Shown: positions 33,234 through 43,013, counted from the stretch's first letter. The stretch: 64,000 nucleotides of DNA from CAIXSC01 sp046349915 (GCA_046349915.1 JAXMBL010000003.1:806001-870000), one strand, 5' to 3'. Made by a program: numbers and translations. The notes: a model not told the origin generated them from the letters alone.

Positions 33234-34934
33234 CTAGTTTTTCTTCTTGCCTTTGGCTCTCGGCGAGTCCGCGGGAAACCGCCGAACTCGCACGTCATTG
33301 CTTTGCTTCGGTCCTGGGCGACTTCGCCCGTCGACGATGATCTTCTCCAGCAAGCCGCTCATCGCCGCGACTCGTTCTGGTTGGTCGGCGGCCAGATTCT
33401 TGGATTCGCTGAAGTCGGTCGCCAAGTCATACAACTGAACGGATGTTTGAGTCTCGTTGGCGGCAACTCGAACTCCCGAGCCATTGAAGGGAATGTACTT
33501 CCAGGATCCGAGTCGTAGACCAGGGACGCCGCCCGACGAGCAACTGACGGCATTGGCCCGCACCGGCTCGACGCTCCCTTTCAGCAGCGGTATCAGACTA
33601 AAGCTGTCTTCTCCCGCGTTGTCAGGCAGGGGCTCGGCAAGGACCTCGGCGAAGGTGGCCATGAAGTCGGCATGATGGACCAACTGATCGCAAACGCTGC
33701 CTGGCTGGACAATTCCAGGCCAGCGAATGATGAATGGAACTCGATGGCCGCCCTCCCACACGTCGGCCTTGTAACCGCGAAACGGTCCACTCGGAAAATG
33801 ACCCGCGGCTTCCAGCTCTTTCACGCCGATGTACGGAGCACACCCGTTGTCAGCGGTGAACACGACCAGGGTATTCTGAGCAACGCCCGATTTTTCGAGG
33901 GCATCGAGCACGCGACCTACGACGGCGTCGGTTTCCATGACGAGATCAGCGAAGGGGCCGAGCCCGCTTTTCCCCTTCCACTCGTCGTTGACCGACAGCG
34001 GAGTGTGGGGCGTGGTGAGTGGCATGTACAGCAGGAACGGTTTCTTCGCCGCTGCGTTCTGTTGGATGAACTGGACGGCTCGGTCTCCGAGCGCGGGGAG
34101 AATTGGTTCGAGCTTCCAATTGGCCAAAGCCGGTCCCTGAATGCTCGCTTGATGATTCTTCAACAAGTCCGCGGGGAGAAACTCGGTGGGAATTCCCTGA
34201 GTGCGATCATTCTCGATGAAGCAGTAGGGCGGCCAGTTCGGCACGTCGGTGCCGAAATAGAAATCAAAACCTCGGGTCGTCGGACCACCGGGAATTGGGC
34301 GAGAGAAAACATCCCGCCAGATCGCTCGCAGTCGGTCATCCGCGACGGCGGGTCGGTCCTTGGGAGCGGCGAGCGCCTGACGTTCGGCTTCATCGACAGG
34401 CCAATCTCGTCCCAGATGCCATTTTCCCACACACGCGGTCTGGTAATCGCGTCGCTTCGCGAGCCCTGCAATGGTGAGTCGATCGGCTGCGATGAGTGGA
34501 TTCCCGAATACGCCGACGATTCCCGATTGGAGTCGAGTGCGCCAGTGATAGCGGCCGGTCAGCAACGTATATCGAGAAGGCGAGCAAACTCCCGAGGACG
34601 AGTGGCCATCCGTGAAACGCATTCCCTGCGACGCCAACCGATCGATATGTGGAGTCGCGATCTTGCCTCGCTCCGGATTGTTGCAGCGAACGTCGCCATA
34701 GCCGAGGTCGTCCGCCAGGATGACCACGATGTTCGGTGTTGTACTCGCCGTGGGAGAAGTTGCCGCGGGAGAAGGTGCCGCCGCTTGTTCGGTCGCTTTG
34801 GCGGTGACGTTGGCGTCGAGCAATTCTCCAATGCAGAGAATACTGGCGAGCCACAATGGACTTAGTCGAGCAATGGCGAAGAGGCGGCGGCTTGGGGTGA
34901 ATTTCGCCGCCGGTCGGTCTATCGTCGTCTTCAT
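33234..34934 (-). CDS. Secreted arylsulfatase, A type
   Basis: A 566-residue protein. A long N-terminal signal region (SPLWLASILCIGELLDANV) and a low-complexity Ala/Pro/Thr linker (about 48-66) precede the core NIVVILADDLGYGDVRCNNP. The formylglycine signature is CSPSR (Cys117), followed by YTLLTGRYHWR. Other motifs are VGKWHLG, TPHTPLS and FTADNGCAPY, matching arylsulfatase A/N-acetylgalactosamine-6-sulfatase-like enzymes of family S1. It releases sulfate from glycans outside the cytoplasm. It is convergent with the DUF1501 gene; the 63-bp gap holds only a degenerate repeat (TCATCGGTG units). Confidence 0.92.
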   Translation of the reverse strand: MKTTIDRPAAKFTPSRRLFAIARLSPLWLASILCIGELLDANVTAKATEQAAAPSPAATSPTASTTPNIVVILADDLGYGDVRCNNPERGKIATPHIDRLASQGMRFTDGHSSSGVCSPSRYTLLTGRYHWRTRLQSGIVGVFGNPLIAADRLTIAGLAKRRDYQTACVGKWHLGRDWPVDEAERQALAAPKDRPAVADDRLRAIWRDVFSRPIPGGPTTRGFDFYFGTDVPNWPPYCFIENDRTQGIPTEFLPADLLKNHQASIQGPALANWKLEPILPALGDRAVQFIQQNAAAKKPFLLYMPLTTPHTPLSVNDEWKGKSGLGPFADLVMETDAVVGRVLDALEKSGVAQNTLVVFTADNGCAPYIGVKELEAAGHFPSGPFRGYKADVWEGGHRVPFIIRWPGIVQPGSVCDQLVHHADFMATFAEVLAEPLPDNAGEDSFSLIPLLKGSVEPVRANAVSCSSGGVPGLRLGSWKYIPFNGSGVRVAANETQTSVQLYDLATDFSESKNLAADQPERVAAMSGLLEKIIVDGRSRPGPKQSNDVRVRRFPADSPRAKGKKKN

Positions 34935-35017
34935 CGCTGAACGATCCTCTTGGCCATTGCTGACAATTCACATGGATGTCTGCTCTGCAATCGCTGCAGC
35001 GCGGAATCCAACCGTGG

Positions 35018-35563
35018 TTAGTGGTGCGAGTCGGGAGGATGAAGGATTCTCTCGGACAAAGCGAGCATCAGCGAGGTGAACAAGAAGACCGCGTGGATGA
35101 TCACTTGCCACATGACCACTCCCGTCGGCACTGCCTCCGTCGGATGATGCTCCAACTGACGTCCCAGCTCGATAAACGTCTTCAGCAGATGAACGCCGGA
35201 GACGCCCACCAGCGAGGCGGCCAGCTTGATCTTGAGCGTGGCGGCCGTGGTCTTGTCGAGCCATTCGGGGCGATCGTTCTCGTCTTCGTTGACGCCGATC
35301 TTGCTGACGAACAACGAGTAACCGCCGAGCACCACCATGTAGACCAGGTTGGCGACCATCGTCATGTCGACCAAGCCTAGAACGCCAAGCAGCAGCTCTT
35401 CATTCTCAAGCGTGCCGACATTGTGAAACATGTGCCAGAGCTCGCGTAAGAACGCATACGCGTACAACAGCAGGGACAGCGTGAGTCCCACGAACAAGGG
35501 CGCTTGCAGCCAGCGGCCCGCAAAAATGAAATACTCCAAGCCACCTTCGATCTGCTTTTTCAT
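35018..35563 (-). CDS. UPF0114 (YqhA/TIGR00645-type) integral membrane protein
   Basis: A 181-residue protein starting at the ATG at 35563 (MKKQIEGGLEYFIFAGRWLQ), with at least three hydrophobic helices: APLFVGLTLSLLLYAYAFL, LGLVDMTMVANLVYMVVLGG and VIIHAVFLFTSLMLALSERI. The conserved VGLVDMTMxANLVxMVxxGG block and FVSKIGVNEDENDRPEWL loop identify UPF0114. The family's function is unknown, though E. coli YqhA is an inner-membrane protein. It stands alone upstream of the divergent-direction-neutral sulfatase on the same strand, 83 bp before its start. Confidence 0.92.
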   Translation of the reverse strand: MKKQIEGGLEYFIFAGRWLQAPLFVGLTLSLLLYAYAFLRELWHMFHNVGTLENEELLLGVLGLVDMTMVANLVYMVVLGGYSLFVSKIGVNEDENDRPEWLDKTTAATLKIKLAASLVGVSGVHLLKTFIELGRQLEHHPTEAVPTGVVMWQVIIHAVFLFTSLMLALSERILHPPDSHH

Positions 35564-35708
35564 GCCACATACTCCTGGTGAGAATCCAAGTCGGGCATGA
35601 ATGTACCGTTGATCGAGAGGCAGTCGCAAGGACGCCATCCCGCTCGGAAATGCGAAAAACCCGTGAAAAATGGGCTGTTGGCGAATCGTCGGGATACAGA
35701 AGCGGAAT

Positions 35709-37943
35709 TCAAGGGGAGGGCGACACGGGCGCCAGGGAGTTCAACTCGACAGCGACAAACGTCAGTCGTTGATAGTTGGCCCTTTCATACAGCAGACCGA
35801 TGCGTCCATCGGCGAGTCGCGTGAGGCACGAGTAGGCAGCGGGGCCTGCGTCGATCAACCGTCTGCGCGGCCAAGTTCTGCCCTCGTCGAAGCTCGCGCG
35901 AATCGTCATGTTCGCTCGCTTGGAGGAACTCGCCGGGTTCGCAAACAACAAGGTGCTTGTACTGGAATCGCCGGGCCATGAGTACCGGATCAGACTGGCC
36001 TGGCAAGTCGGTTCGACTAGCTGTGGATCTGGCGTTGGCTCTGACCAAGTGAGGCCTCCGTCTTGGCTGCGACTGATCAACCGATGGCCTGCGAGTTCTG
36101 GGCGTTTGCCTGATCGAGCCCAGTGGTTGCGCATGTTGATCAATAGCTCGGAGCCCTCGCCGTTGATTGTTTCCACAAGCTGGCATTCATTCGTATGAGG
36201 ACCCACGGTCCCGCCGAGTTGCCACGTGGCTCCATGGTCGTCGCTGTAGAGGATATGTGATGAGCTAGGTCCGCTGCGGTCCGCCGTCTCCCGATGGTTG
36301 GCAGGCAGGATCAACCGCCCACGATGAGGGCCTCGTTCGACCGCAATGCCCACTCCAGGCCCCATGGCGTACCAACCCCAGTTCTTCGCCGAGACAGAAG
36401 TCGTAATGTCCCTGACGGGCGCCCAGGTCTTTCCGTCATCGTCGCTGAAGGTGAGCAGTACCTGTCGGTTCTCGCGGTTCATCGACAACCAAATTCGCCC
36501 GGTCGCCGGATCGATCACAGGACACGGATTGCCAATCGTGATCTCCTGATCGCCTCCTTCCGCGTGAACGACCTGAAGCGGCTGCCAGGTTCGTCCGTGA
36601 TCTTCGCTCCTGCGCAGGACAAGATCGTTGTCGCCATCATCGCTGAGCGAGTCGCGTCGGCCTTCGCAGAAGGCGAGCAGCGTGCCTGACTTAGTCGAGA
36701 GCAGGGCCGGAATGCGGTAGGCAAAGTAGCCCTCCGTTCCGTTCATGAAAATATCGACCGCTTCAGACGCGGCATGAGTATCCAAGAGGGACGTGATGAC
36801 TTGCGCGTACACTCGGTGTCCGAAGTCATTGGGATGGTTCACTCCATTGCCTGTTTGGTCCCAGTCTTTCTTGAGTTCGAGGAAGCGAGTCCAAAGGGAG
36901 GTGAGGTCGGCGACCGCGACGCCAGGACCCGCCAATCGTAGCAACTGATCGCGATATTGCGGGAAGACTTCGTGCTTCAATGTGATCCAATCGCGATTGC
37001 CCAGCATCGACGCCGCCAGGATGAACTCGCACTCAGGGAGTTTCGCTCGCGTTTCCGTGATGATCTTGCCGATGTTCTCGCCAAACGACTCAGGGCTGCG
37101 GCCCGACGAGTCATTCATGCCGAATGCGAGGATTACCAACTGGGGTTTGGCCTCAACAATCTTCTCAACCTGACTCAATCCCCAGTCAGAGCTTGTGCCG
37201 CCGACAGCGAGATTGGTTAGTTCGACGCGGCTCTTGAATCGTTCCGCCAGTTGTCGACGCACGAGTTCAGGGTAAGCCGGTTGGTAAGGAGCAGCGTCGT
37301 ACAAGGCGGACGCATTGGCGCCCGCGGAGATACTGTCGCCGAGCACGACGATTCCAAGCGGTTCGCGATTCACGAGCCTCGCCACGGAACGGGGCAGCGA
37401 GTTGGGATTGAAGCGAGGAATGATGTCTTGCCAATCGACGGGGGCGTGCTGGTAGGTTACGCAAGTTTGCATTTCGGCGTATTCGAGTCGTCCGCCGTAA
37501 AAGATCTCGCCATCGCCGTCGCGGTGAGTAAGTCGGTATTTTTGGGTTCCTTCGGGTCGACGAAGATCGCGAGGAATGCTGGTGGGGATTTTGGAACCCT
37601 TGGGGATGACAATTTCACGCGACTCCGGTTTCCACTGGTAGTCTTGTCCTTCCTGATAGGTGACATCGCCAACGGAATTGCGTACCGCGATCAGTTGGGT
37701 GATCGGAAACAACACCGATGCTCGCGCCTCGCCGGTTTGTTCATCGCGGATGAACAGCACCGATTCACCCTCGACGGTGTCTCCCAACCAGAATGGTTGG
37801 AGGAGTTTTGGCGAGTAGTTCCACTGCGGCCGAGCGGGTTCTTGCGCGAGACTACGTTGAGTGGTTGAAGGACCACCGAACGCGCACAGGCAGGCCAATA
37901 GGTAACCACCGAGCCTGAGTTGTAGAACCACTGATCGATCCAT
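35709..37943 (-). CDS. SGNH-hydrolase/sialidase fusion protein, secreted
   Basis: A 744-residue protein from the ATG at 37943; signal core LGGYLLACLCAFG. Residues ~40-190 are a beta-rich region seen in front of some GDSL esterases. Residues ~195-390 are an SGNH hydrolase with GDSIS (Ser204), GGTS (Gly249), GMND (Asn277) and DFGH (Asp373, His376), a full catalytic set. Residues ~395-744 are a sialidase: YRIPALL with the RIP motif, LLAFCEGRR and Asp boxes SDDDGKTW, SDDHGATW and SQDGGLTW. Such a fusion would deacetylate and then cleave acylated sialic acids, as in bacterial sialate O-acetylesterase/sialidase pairs. It is a stand-alone gene. Confidence 0.9.
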   Translation of the reverse strand: MDRSVVLQLRLGGYLLACLCAFGGPSTTQRSLAQEPARPQWNYSPKLLQPFWLGDTVEGESVLFIRDEQTGEARASVLFPITQLIAVRNSVGDVTYQEGQDYQWKPESREIVIPKGSKIPTSIPRDLRRPEGTQKYRLTHRDGDGEIFYGGRLEYAEMQTCVTYQHAPVDWQDIIPRFNPNSLPRSVARLVNREPLGIVVLGDSISAGANASALYDAAPYQPAYPELVRRQLAERFKSRVELTNLAVGGTSSDWGLSQVEKIVEAKPQLVILAFGMNDSSGRSPESFGENIGKIITETRAKLPECEFILAASMLGNRDWITLKHEVFPQYRDQLLRLAGPGVAVADLTSLWTRFLELKKDWDQTGNGVNHPNDFGHRVYAQVITSLLDTHAASEAVDIFMNGTEGYFAYRIPALLSTKSGTLLAFCEGRRDSLSDDGDNDLVLRRSEDHGRTWQPLQVVHAEGGDQEITIGNPCPVIDPATGRIWLSMNRENRQVLLTFSDDDGKTWAPVRDITTSVSAKNWGWYAMGPGVGIAVERGPHRGRLILPANHRETADRSGPSSSHILYSDDHGATWQLGGTVGPHTNECQLVETINGEGSELLINMRNHWARSGKRPELAGHRLISRSQDGGLTWSEPTPDPQLVEPTCQASLIRYSWPGDSSTSTLLFANPASSSKRANMTIRASFDEGRTWPRRRLIDAGPAAYSCLTRLADGRIGLLYERANYQRLTFVAVELNSLAPVSPSP

Positions 37944-38362
37944 GGGAAACTCCACGGTGCGAGCGACCAAAAAACGCGAAGATGCAAGCCAATCGTCCGA
38001 CATTCAAACACCAAGCGATCGTACCGGATAGCATCCGCAGAGAAAACTAAGCCCCCGTAGCGGAATTCGCAAGAATTCCGACCGTCACCCACGAATCAAC
38101 GAAACGTAGAGGACCACGAATCGCACGAATCGCACGAATCCGGAAGTCGGTTCCGCAGCCTGACCTCATTAGTGAGGATCAGTGAAGATTAGTGTTCCCC
38201 ACTAGAATGCCCCACCCCCAAAATAGGCCCCTCTCGTAGGATCTGGTACAAAAGAGACTTGCACGCCGCCGCCTGCACGCCCTTCCAAGGGCTCGCTTAA
38301 TTCACAGGCCGAGTCGTGCGAGCGAAGACCCGAGAGCGGCGGCTTCAGATGCGAGGCGTGGC
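37944..38362. other. 419-bp divergent intergenic region with short repeats
   Basis: No gene is seen. It holds the inverted EcoRI-type hairpin (38052-38082), three tandem (C)GCACGAAT units at about 38113-38141, and a degenerate run TTAGTGAGGATCAGTGAAGA near 38169. Promoters for both flanking genes must lie here, but none is clear enough to mark. Confidence 0.6.
38052..38082 (-). repeat. Dispersed EcoRI-type hairpin repeat, copy 2
   Basis: A perfect 8-bp stem CGGAATTC/GAATTCCG around a GCAA tetraloop (38061-38080) is preceded by CCCCCGTAG. It is the inverted counterpart of 1140-1170. Confidence 0.75.
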
Positions 38363-41300
38363 ATGACAACCGTGAATCGTCGTAATAAATTCTCTTGCCC
38401 TAACGGAAGCACGGATCACCTCGCCATTCGGCGATCGCGACGAGCGACAGCGCTGTTGCTGGCGACGATCACGTCGCTGGTGTCGGCGAGTGTTTCTGTG
38501 CCCGCGCCCGCTCATGCGCAGAGCATTCGACCCGCTCGCTGGATTGGCTATACGGAGAGTCGCAACGATCTGCCGGGCGGACAATTCGAGAATTGGGTGA
38601 CAAGTCGCGCGTGTTTGGTGCGAGCCGATGGAACCGATCGCCGGCTAATTGGCGACTCGCTGCTCAAGGATAAACATTCCTGGACGCAATTCGCCGGTTG
38701 GTCGCCTGAGGGAGGGCGAGCGATCGTGCTCAGCCTGTGGGAGAGTCCCGAGAATGCGGCGTGGGAACGTGCTCACAAGACGTTTCGCATGACCGAAGGT
38801 TGGTTGGTCGATTCGTGCCTTGTCGACCTCGCCTCGGGCTCGATCACCAACTTGACGGAGATCGATCGCGTCAGCATCTACAACACAGGTTTGTTCTTTC
38901 TGCCGGACGGAAAAGGCTTCGGTTTCACGCCGCTGATTCAAGGCGTGTCGAAGCCCTTCGTCATGGAGAGCGATGGCAAACGTAAGCGAGACGTTTCGGG
39001 CGAGGGTGGTGGATTTGCCTATGGTTATAGTGCGTCGCCCGACGGCAAGTCGCTCAGCTACCACGAGAACTACCAGGTATATGTGTCGCAGTCCGATGGG
39101 AAAGAGAAACGCCACATCGCGACCGGCCATCCGTTTAATTTTGCGCCTCAGTGGTCGCCGGATGGCGAGTGGCTGTTGTTTGTTTCGGGCGAGCATTACA
39201 ACTGCCACCCGCATGTCGTGCGTAAAGATGGAACCGGGCTGAAGAAACTCGCTGACCGCGGCGGCTATCGAGGCGTCGTCGAACGCCTGAAGTTCCCGGA
39301 TTTCCACAGCGAGAGCAGCGATGTGCCGGTCTGGGCGAAAGACGGTCAATCGGTCTACTACACGGCTCGAGTTGGCGAGAGCGTCGAGTTGATGCGAGTG
39401 AATCTGGAGGGCGTGGTCACTCAGTTGACTCATTCGGCCCCCGGCGTGCGACATTATCATCCTCAGCCGTCGCCCGATGGTCGTTGGATTTTATTCGGCT
39501 CGGACCGCTCGGGAACGATGCAGTTGTATGTGGCACGCGCGGATGGGGCGGATGCGCACGCGGTCACGAACGTACCACCGGGACATTGCGCCATGCATGG
39601 GCATTGGCAGGCCGGCGTGGTGGATTACGAAAAGGATGTCAAGCCGATCCTCAAGCAACGCTGTGGGTCGTGCCATGGAGCGGTGAAGCAGGAGGCCGAC
39701 TTGCGACTGGATGCGGGCGCGCTGTTGCCCGCGGACAAACATCTGGATCTGCTGCGACGCATCGCGTCGACCGAAGATGGCGAGCGAATGCCGCCCGAAG
39801 GCGGGCGACTCACCGCCGACCAGATTGCCGTCTTACGCGAGTGGATCGCGAGCGGTGCGCCGTATCCTCGCGACGAAGTCATTCCCAAAAAGCCTGCGGA
39901 CCATTGGGCTTTCCAGTCGATCCAACGACCAACGCTTCCGCCGTCCTCACATGCCAACCCCATCGATGCACTACTCTTTGGACAGCAAGCGGCGGCCAAG
40001 CCAGCGTCTCGGGAAACGCTGGTGCGTCGAGTATTTTTGGACCTGTTGGGAGTGCCTCCCAATCTTGCGGAACAAAACCGATTTACGGCCAACGCGGATT
40101 GGGCGGCGACGGTCGACGAACTGCTTGCTCGACCCGAATACGGCGAACGCTGGGCGAGACATTGGCTGGATGTCGTGCGATACGCGGACAGTAATGGTTA
40201 TGAGCGCGACGCGGAAAAGCCGTTCGTCTGGCGCTACCGCGATTATGTGATCGAGTCGCTCAACAAGGACAAACCTTTTGATCGGTTCATACTTGAGCAG
40301 ATCGCTGGGGACGAGTTGGATGATGCCTCGATTGAATCGAACATTGCTACCGGATTTCTCCGGTTGGGACACTGGGATGACGAACCGGCTGATCCAGCGA
40401 CCGACCGCTACGACCAGTTGGACGATATTGTCTCGACGACGTCACAGACGTTTCTTGGTTTGACGATCGGTTGTGCTCGTTGCCACGATCACAAGTTCGA
40501 GCCCCTACGAACGCAGGACTATTACAGCTTTGTCGCGGTGTTTCAGCCGCTCGAACGGCCTCGCAATGGTCGTACCGAACAGACGGTCAAGATAGGCGAG
40601 ACCGATGTCTATGCGTGGCGAGAGCCCGCGGCCAAAGCGCCGGACACTCACATTCTGCTGCGCGGCTCGCCCACGCGTCGCGGCGAGTTGGTTGGGCCGG
40701 CCGTGCCCGCGATCCTCACCAAAGAGCAACCCGCGTTCCCCTCAGCCTCCGAGAGAACCACTCGACGTCGGCTTGGCTTGGCACGATGGATTGCCAATAC
40801 CGAGAACCCACTTACGACGCGAGTGATTGTGAATCGCGTGTGGCAGCAGCACTTTGGCGTCGGTTTAGTGTCGACCGCGAACGACTTTGGCCTGATGGGC
40901 GCCGCGCCGACGCATCCCGAGTTGCTCGACTGGCTGGCTCATTGGTTCATGCACGACGCACAATGGTCGCTGAAGAAGCTGCACCGACTGATTTTGACGA
41001 GTGCCGCGTGGCAGTCGCAGAAGGCGAAGGACTCTCCCATTCGCTATCGCCGGTTAGAGGTCGAGGCCATTCGCGATTCGATGCTGGCGGTCAGCGGCAC
41101 GCTGAACAGTAAGCGGTTTGGACCTGCGTTTCGACCCGCGATTCCTTTGGCTGCGATCGAAGCCAATACCGACAAGGGCAACGTGTGGAAGCCCTCGAGT
41201 GACACGGAGGCGAACCGCCGGAGCATCTACGTTTATGTCAAACGCGGCTTGATCGTCCCCATGTTCGAAACACTCGATTTAGCCGACACGGTCAGCAGTT

Positions 41301-41575
41301 GCCCACAGCGGCAAGTGACGACCGTCGCTCCACAGGCGTTGACGCTGTTCAACAGCGAGTTCACTCGACAGCAGACGCGAGCGTTCGCGGAACGGTTGTG
41401 TCGTGAAGCGCCTGATGGCGAGGATCAACAGATCGAGTTGGCTTGGCGCTTGGCGCTGTGTCGAGCGCCTTCTACGACGGAGTTGCAAGCGATGCGCGAG
41501 TTCTTGAAAGAGGAATCGCTCGAGCAACTCTGCCGCGTCGTCCTGAATTTGAATGAATTTGTTTATCCGGAGTGA
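38363..41575 (+). CDS. TolB-like propeller fused to cytochrome c, DUF1549 and DUF1553
   Basis: A 1070-residue exported protein. After the signal (ATALLLATITSLVSASVSVP), residues ~55-415 are WD40/PD40-type repeats of a TolB-like propeller (FNFAPQWSPDGEWLLFVSG, HYHPQPSPDGRWILFGSDRS). A haem motif CGSCH follows at about 432 (ILKQRCGSCHGAVKQ), then DUF1549 (RRVFLDLLGVPP...RHWLDVVRYADSNG), a second haem motif CARCHDHKFEP and DUF1553 (RVIVNRVWQQHFGVGLVSTA, HPELLDWLAHWF). It is a periplasmic redox protein of unknown substrate. The DUF1501 gene begins 5 bp after its stop, forming the usual two-gene operon. The propeller fusion is unusual. Confidence 0.92.
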   Translation: MTTVNRRNKFSCPNGSTDHLAIRRSRRATALLLATITSLVSASVSVPAPAHAQSIRPARWIGYTESRNDLPGGQFENWVTSRACLVRADGTDRRLIGDSLLKDKHSWTQFAGWSPEGGRAIVLSLWESPENAAWERAHKTFRMTEGWLVDSCLVDLASGSITNLTEIDRVSIYNTGLFFLPDGKGFGFTPLIQGVSKPFVMESDGKRKRDVSGEGGGFAYGYSASPDGKSLSYHENYQVYVSQSDGKEKRHIATGHPFNFAPQWSPDGEWLLFVSGEHYNCHPHVVRKDGTGLKKLADRGGYRGVVERLKFPDFHSESSDVPVWAKDGQSVYYTARVGESVELMRVNLEGVVTQLTHSAPGVRHYHPQPSPDGRWILFGSDRSGTMQLYVARADGADAHAVTNVPPGHCAMHGHWQAGVVDYEKDVKPILKQRCGSCHGAVKQEADLRLDAGALLPADKHLDLLRRIASTEDGERMPPEGGRLTADQIAVLREWIASGAPYPRDEVIPKKPADHWAFQSIQRPTLPPSSHANPIDALLFGQQAAAKPASRETLVRRVFLDLLGVPPNLAEQNRFTANADWAATVDELLARPEYGERWARHWLDVVRYADSNGYERDAEKPFVWRYRDYVIESLNKDKPFDRFILEQIAGDELDDASIESNIATGFLRLGHWDDEPADPATDRYDQLDDIVSTTSQTFLGLTIGCARCHDHKFEPLRTQDYYSFVAVFQPLERPRNGRTEQTVKIGETDVYAWREPAAKAPDTHILLRGSPTRRGELVGPAVPAILTKEQPAFPSASERTTRRRLGLARWIANTENPLTTRVIVNRVWQQHFGVGLVSTANDFGLMGAAPTHPELLDWLAHWFMHDAQWSLKKLHRLILTSAAWQSQKAKDSPIRYRRLEVEAIRDSMLAVSGTLNSKRFGPAFRPAIPLAAIEANTDKGNVWKPSSDTEANRRSIYVYVKRGLIVPMFETLDLADTVSSCPQRQVTTVAPQALTLFNSEFTRQQTRAFAERLCREAPDGEDQQIELAWRLALCRAPSTTELQAMREFLKEESLEQLCRVVLNLNEFVYPE

Positions 41576-41579
41576 TTCG

Positions 41580-43013
41580 ATGCAGCGCTTTATTCCAAAT
41601 CGAACGCCCTGCGGACGAACGCGTCGCGAGTATCTCTGGGAAGTGGGCGGCGGATTCGCGGGTTTGGCTTTGGCCGACTTGCTGATGGCGGAAGAGCGAG
41701 CGACATCGCCGCTGGCCGAGAAGAAGTCGCATTTCTCGGCGAAGGCGAAGCACTGCGTCTTCTTGTTCATGAACGGCGGCCCGAGTCAGGTGGACACATT
41801 CGATCCCAAGCCTGCTCTGACGAAGTACGACGGCCAAGCGTACAAGGGGGACGCGAAAGTTGGATCAAACGGGCGTCCCGTGGGTCACTTGATGAAGTCG
41901 CCCTTCCAGTTTGCTCGACATGGAGAGAGTGGGTTGGAAATCAGCAGCCTCTTCCCGCACACCGCGCGGTATGCCGACGATTTGTGTGTCATTCGTTCGA
42001 TGCACGCGGATACGGCGGCGCACGCGTCGGGCTGCTTGCAGATGAACACGGGGAGTATCTTCATCGGAAAACCAAGCCTCGGAGCTTGGTTGAGTTACGG
42101 CCTGGGGACCGCGAACCAAAGCTTGCCGAGTTTCGTGGTGATGACCGACCCGCGCGGAGGACCGATTGGCAGTGCGTCGAATTGGTCGGCGGGCTACATG
42201 CCCGCGGCCTATCAAGGGACGTTGTTTCGCAGTGTGGGCTCACCGCTGTTGGATCTGGCGACCCCCGAGGGGACAACGGAAAGAACTCAGCGGCGCGGAC
42301 TTGATTTGCTGAAGGCTTTGAATGAAGAACATCTGAAACGCCGGCCCGAGGAGACGGAGCTAGCGGCTCGCATTGAATCGTACGAGTTGGCATTTCGGAT
42401 GCAGACCGAGGCGGCTGAAGTGGTCGACTTGTCGCGCGAGTCGGCCGAGACGCTCGAGATGTATGGAGTGAACGATCCACGGACGGCCGACTTTGGACGC
42501 AAGTGTTTGATCACGAAACGTCTGATCGAGCGAGGCGTGCGGTTCATCCAGTTGTATTCGGGCGGCGGCCACATCGAGGATACGTGGGATGGGCACAATG
42601 ACTGCATCACGAATCACAAGACGCACGCCGGCGAGACCGACCAGCCAATCGGCGCGTTGATCACCGACCTGAAACGCAGTGGTCTGTGGGACGAGACGTT
42701 ATTGGTATGGGGCGGTGAATTTGGCCGAACGCCTACCAGTGAAGGGGTAGGGAAGCCTGGGCGCGATCACGACTGGCACGGATTCACGATGTGGCTAGCG
42801 GGCGCGGGCGTGAAAGGAGGTCAAGCAATCGGCGCAACTGACGAACTGGGTTTCAAGGCCGTCGAGCACCCATGTCACGTGAGCGACCTGCACGCCACGA
42901 TCCTGCACCTGATGGGCCTCGACCACACTCGCCTATCCTTCCCCCACCAGGGCCTAGACCAACGCCTAACCGGCGTCGAATCGCGACAAGTGATCAAAAA
43001 GGCCCTCGCCTAA
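41580..43013 (+). CDS. DUF1501 protein paired with DUF1549/1553 cytochrome
   Basis: A 477-residue protein starting at the ATG at 41580, five bases after the cytochrome stop; a start at 41553 would overlap that gene. The signal region is Tat-like (TRREYLWEVGGGFAGLALAD). Motifs: FLFMNGGPSQVDTFDPKPAL, KRLIERGVRFIQLYSGGG, DETLLVWGGEFGRTPTSEG and HVSDLHATILHLMGLDHTRL. It is presumed to work with the adjacent cytochrome in the periplasm; the reaction is not known. The mature protein has the family's usual length. Confidence 0.94.
   Translation: MQRFIPNRTPCGRTRREYLWEVGGGFAGLALADLLMAEERATSPLAEKKSHFSAKAKHCVFLFMNGGPSQVDTFDPKPALTKYDGQAYKGDAKVGSNGRPVGHLMKSPFQFARHGESGLEISSLFPHTARYADDLCVIRSMHADTAAHASGCLQMNTGSIFIGKPSLGAWLSYGLGTANQSLPSFVVMTDPRGGPIGSASNWSAGYMPAAYQGTLFRSVGSPLLDLATPEGTTERTQRRGLDLLKALNEEHLKRRPEETELAARIESYELAFRMQTEAAEVVDLSRESAETLEMYGVNDPRTADFGRKCLITKRLIERGVRFIQLYSGGGHIEDTWDGHNDCITNHKTHAGETDQPIGALITDLKRSGLWDETLLVWGGEFGRTPTSEGVGKPGRDHDWHGFTMWLAGAGVKGGQAIGATDELGFKAVEHPCHVSDLHATILHLMGLDHTRLSFPHQGLDQRLTGVESRQVIKKALA

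Noticed and set aside
33672..34865. 397-codon open frame antisense to the sulfatase at 33234-34934
   Set aside because: The opposite strand holds a complete sulfatase with its signature; the antisense product has no domain.
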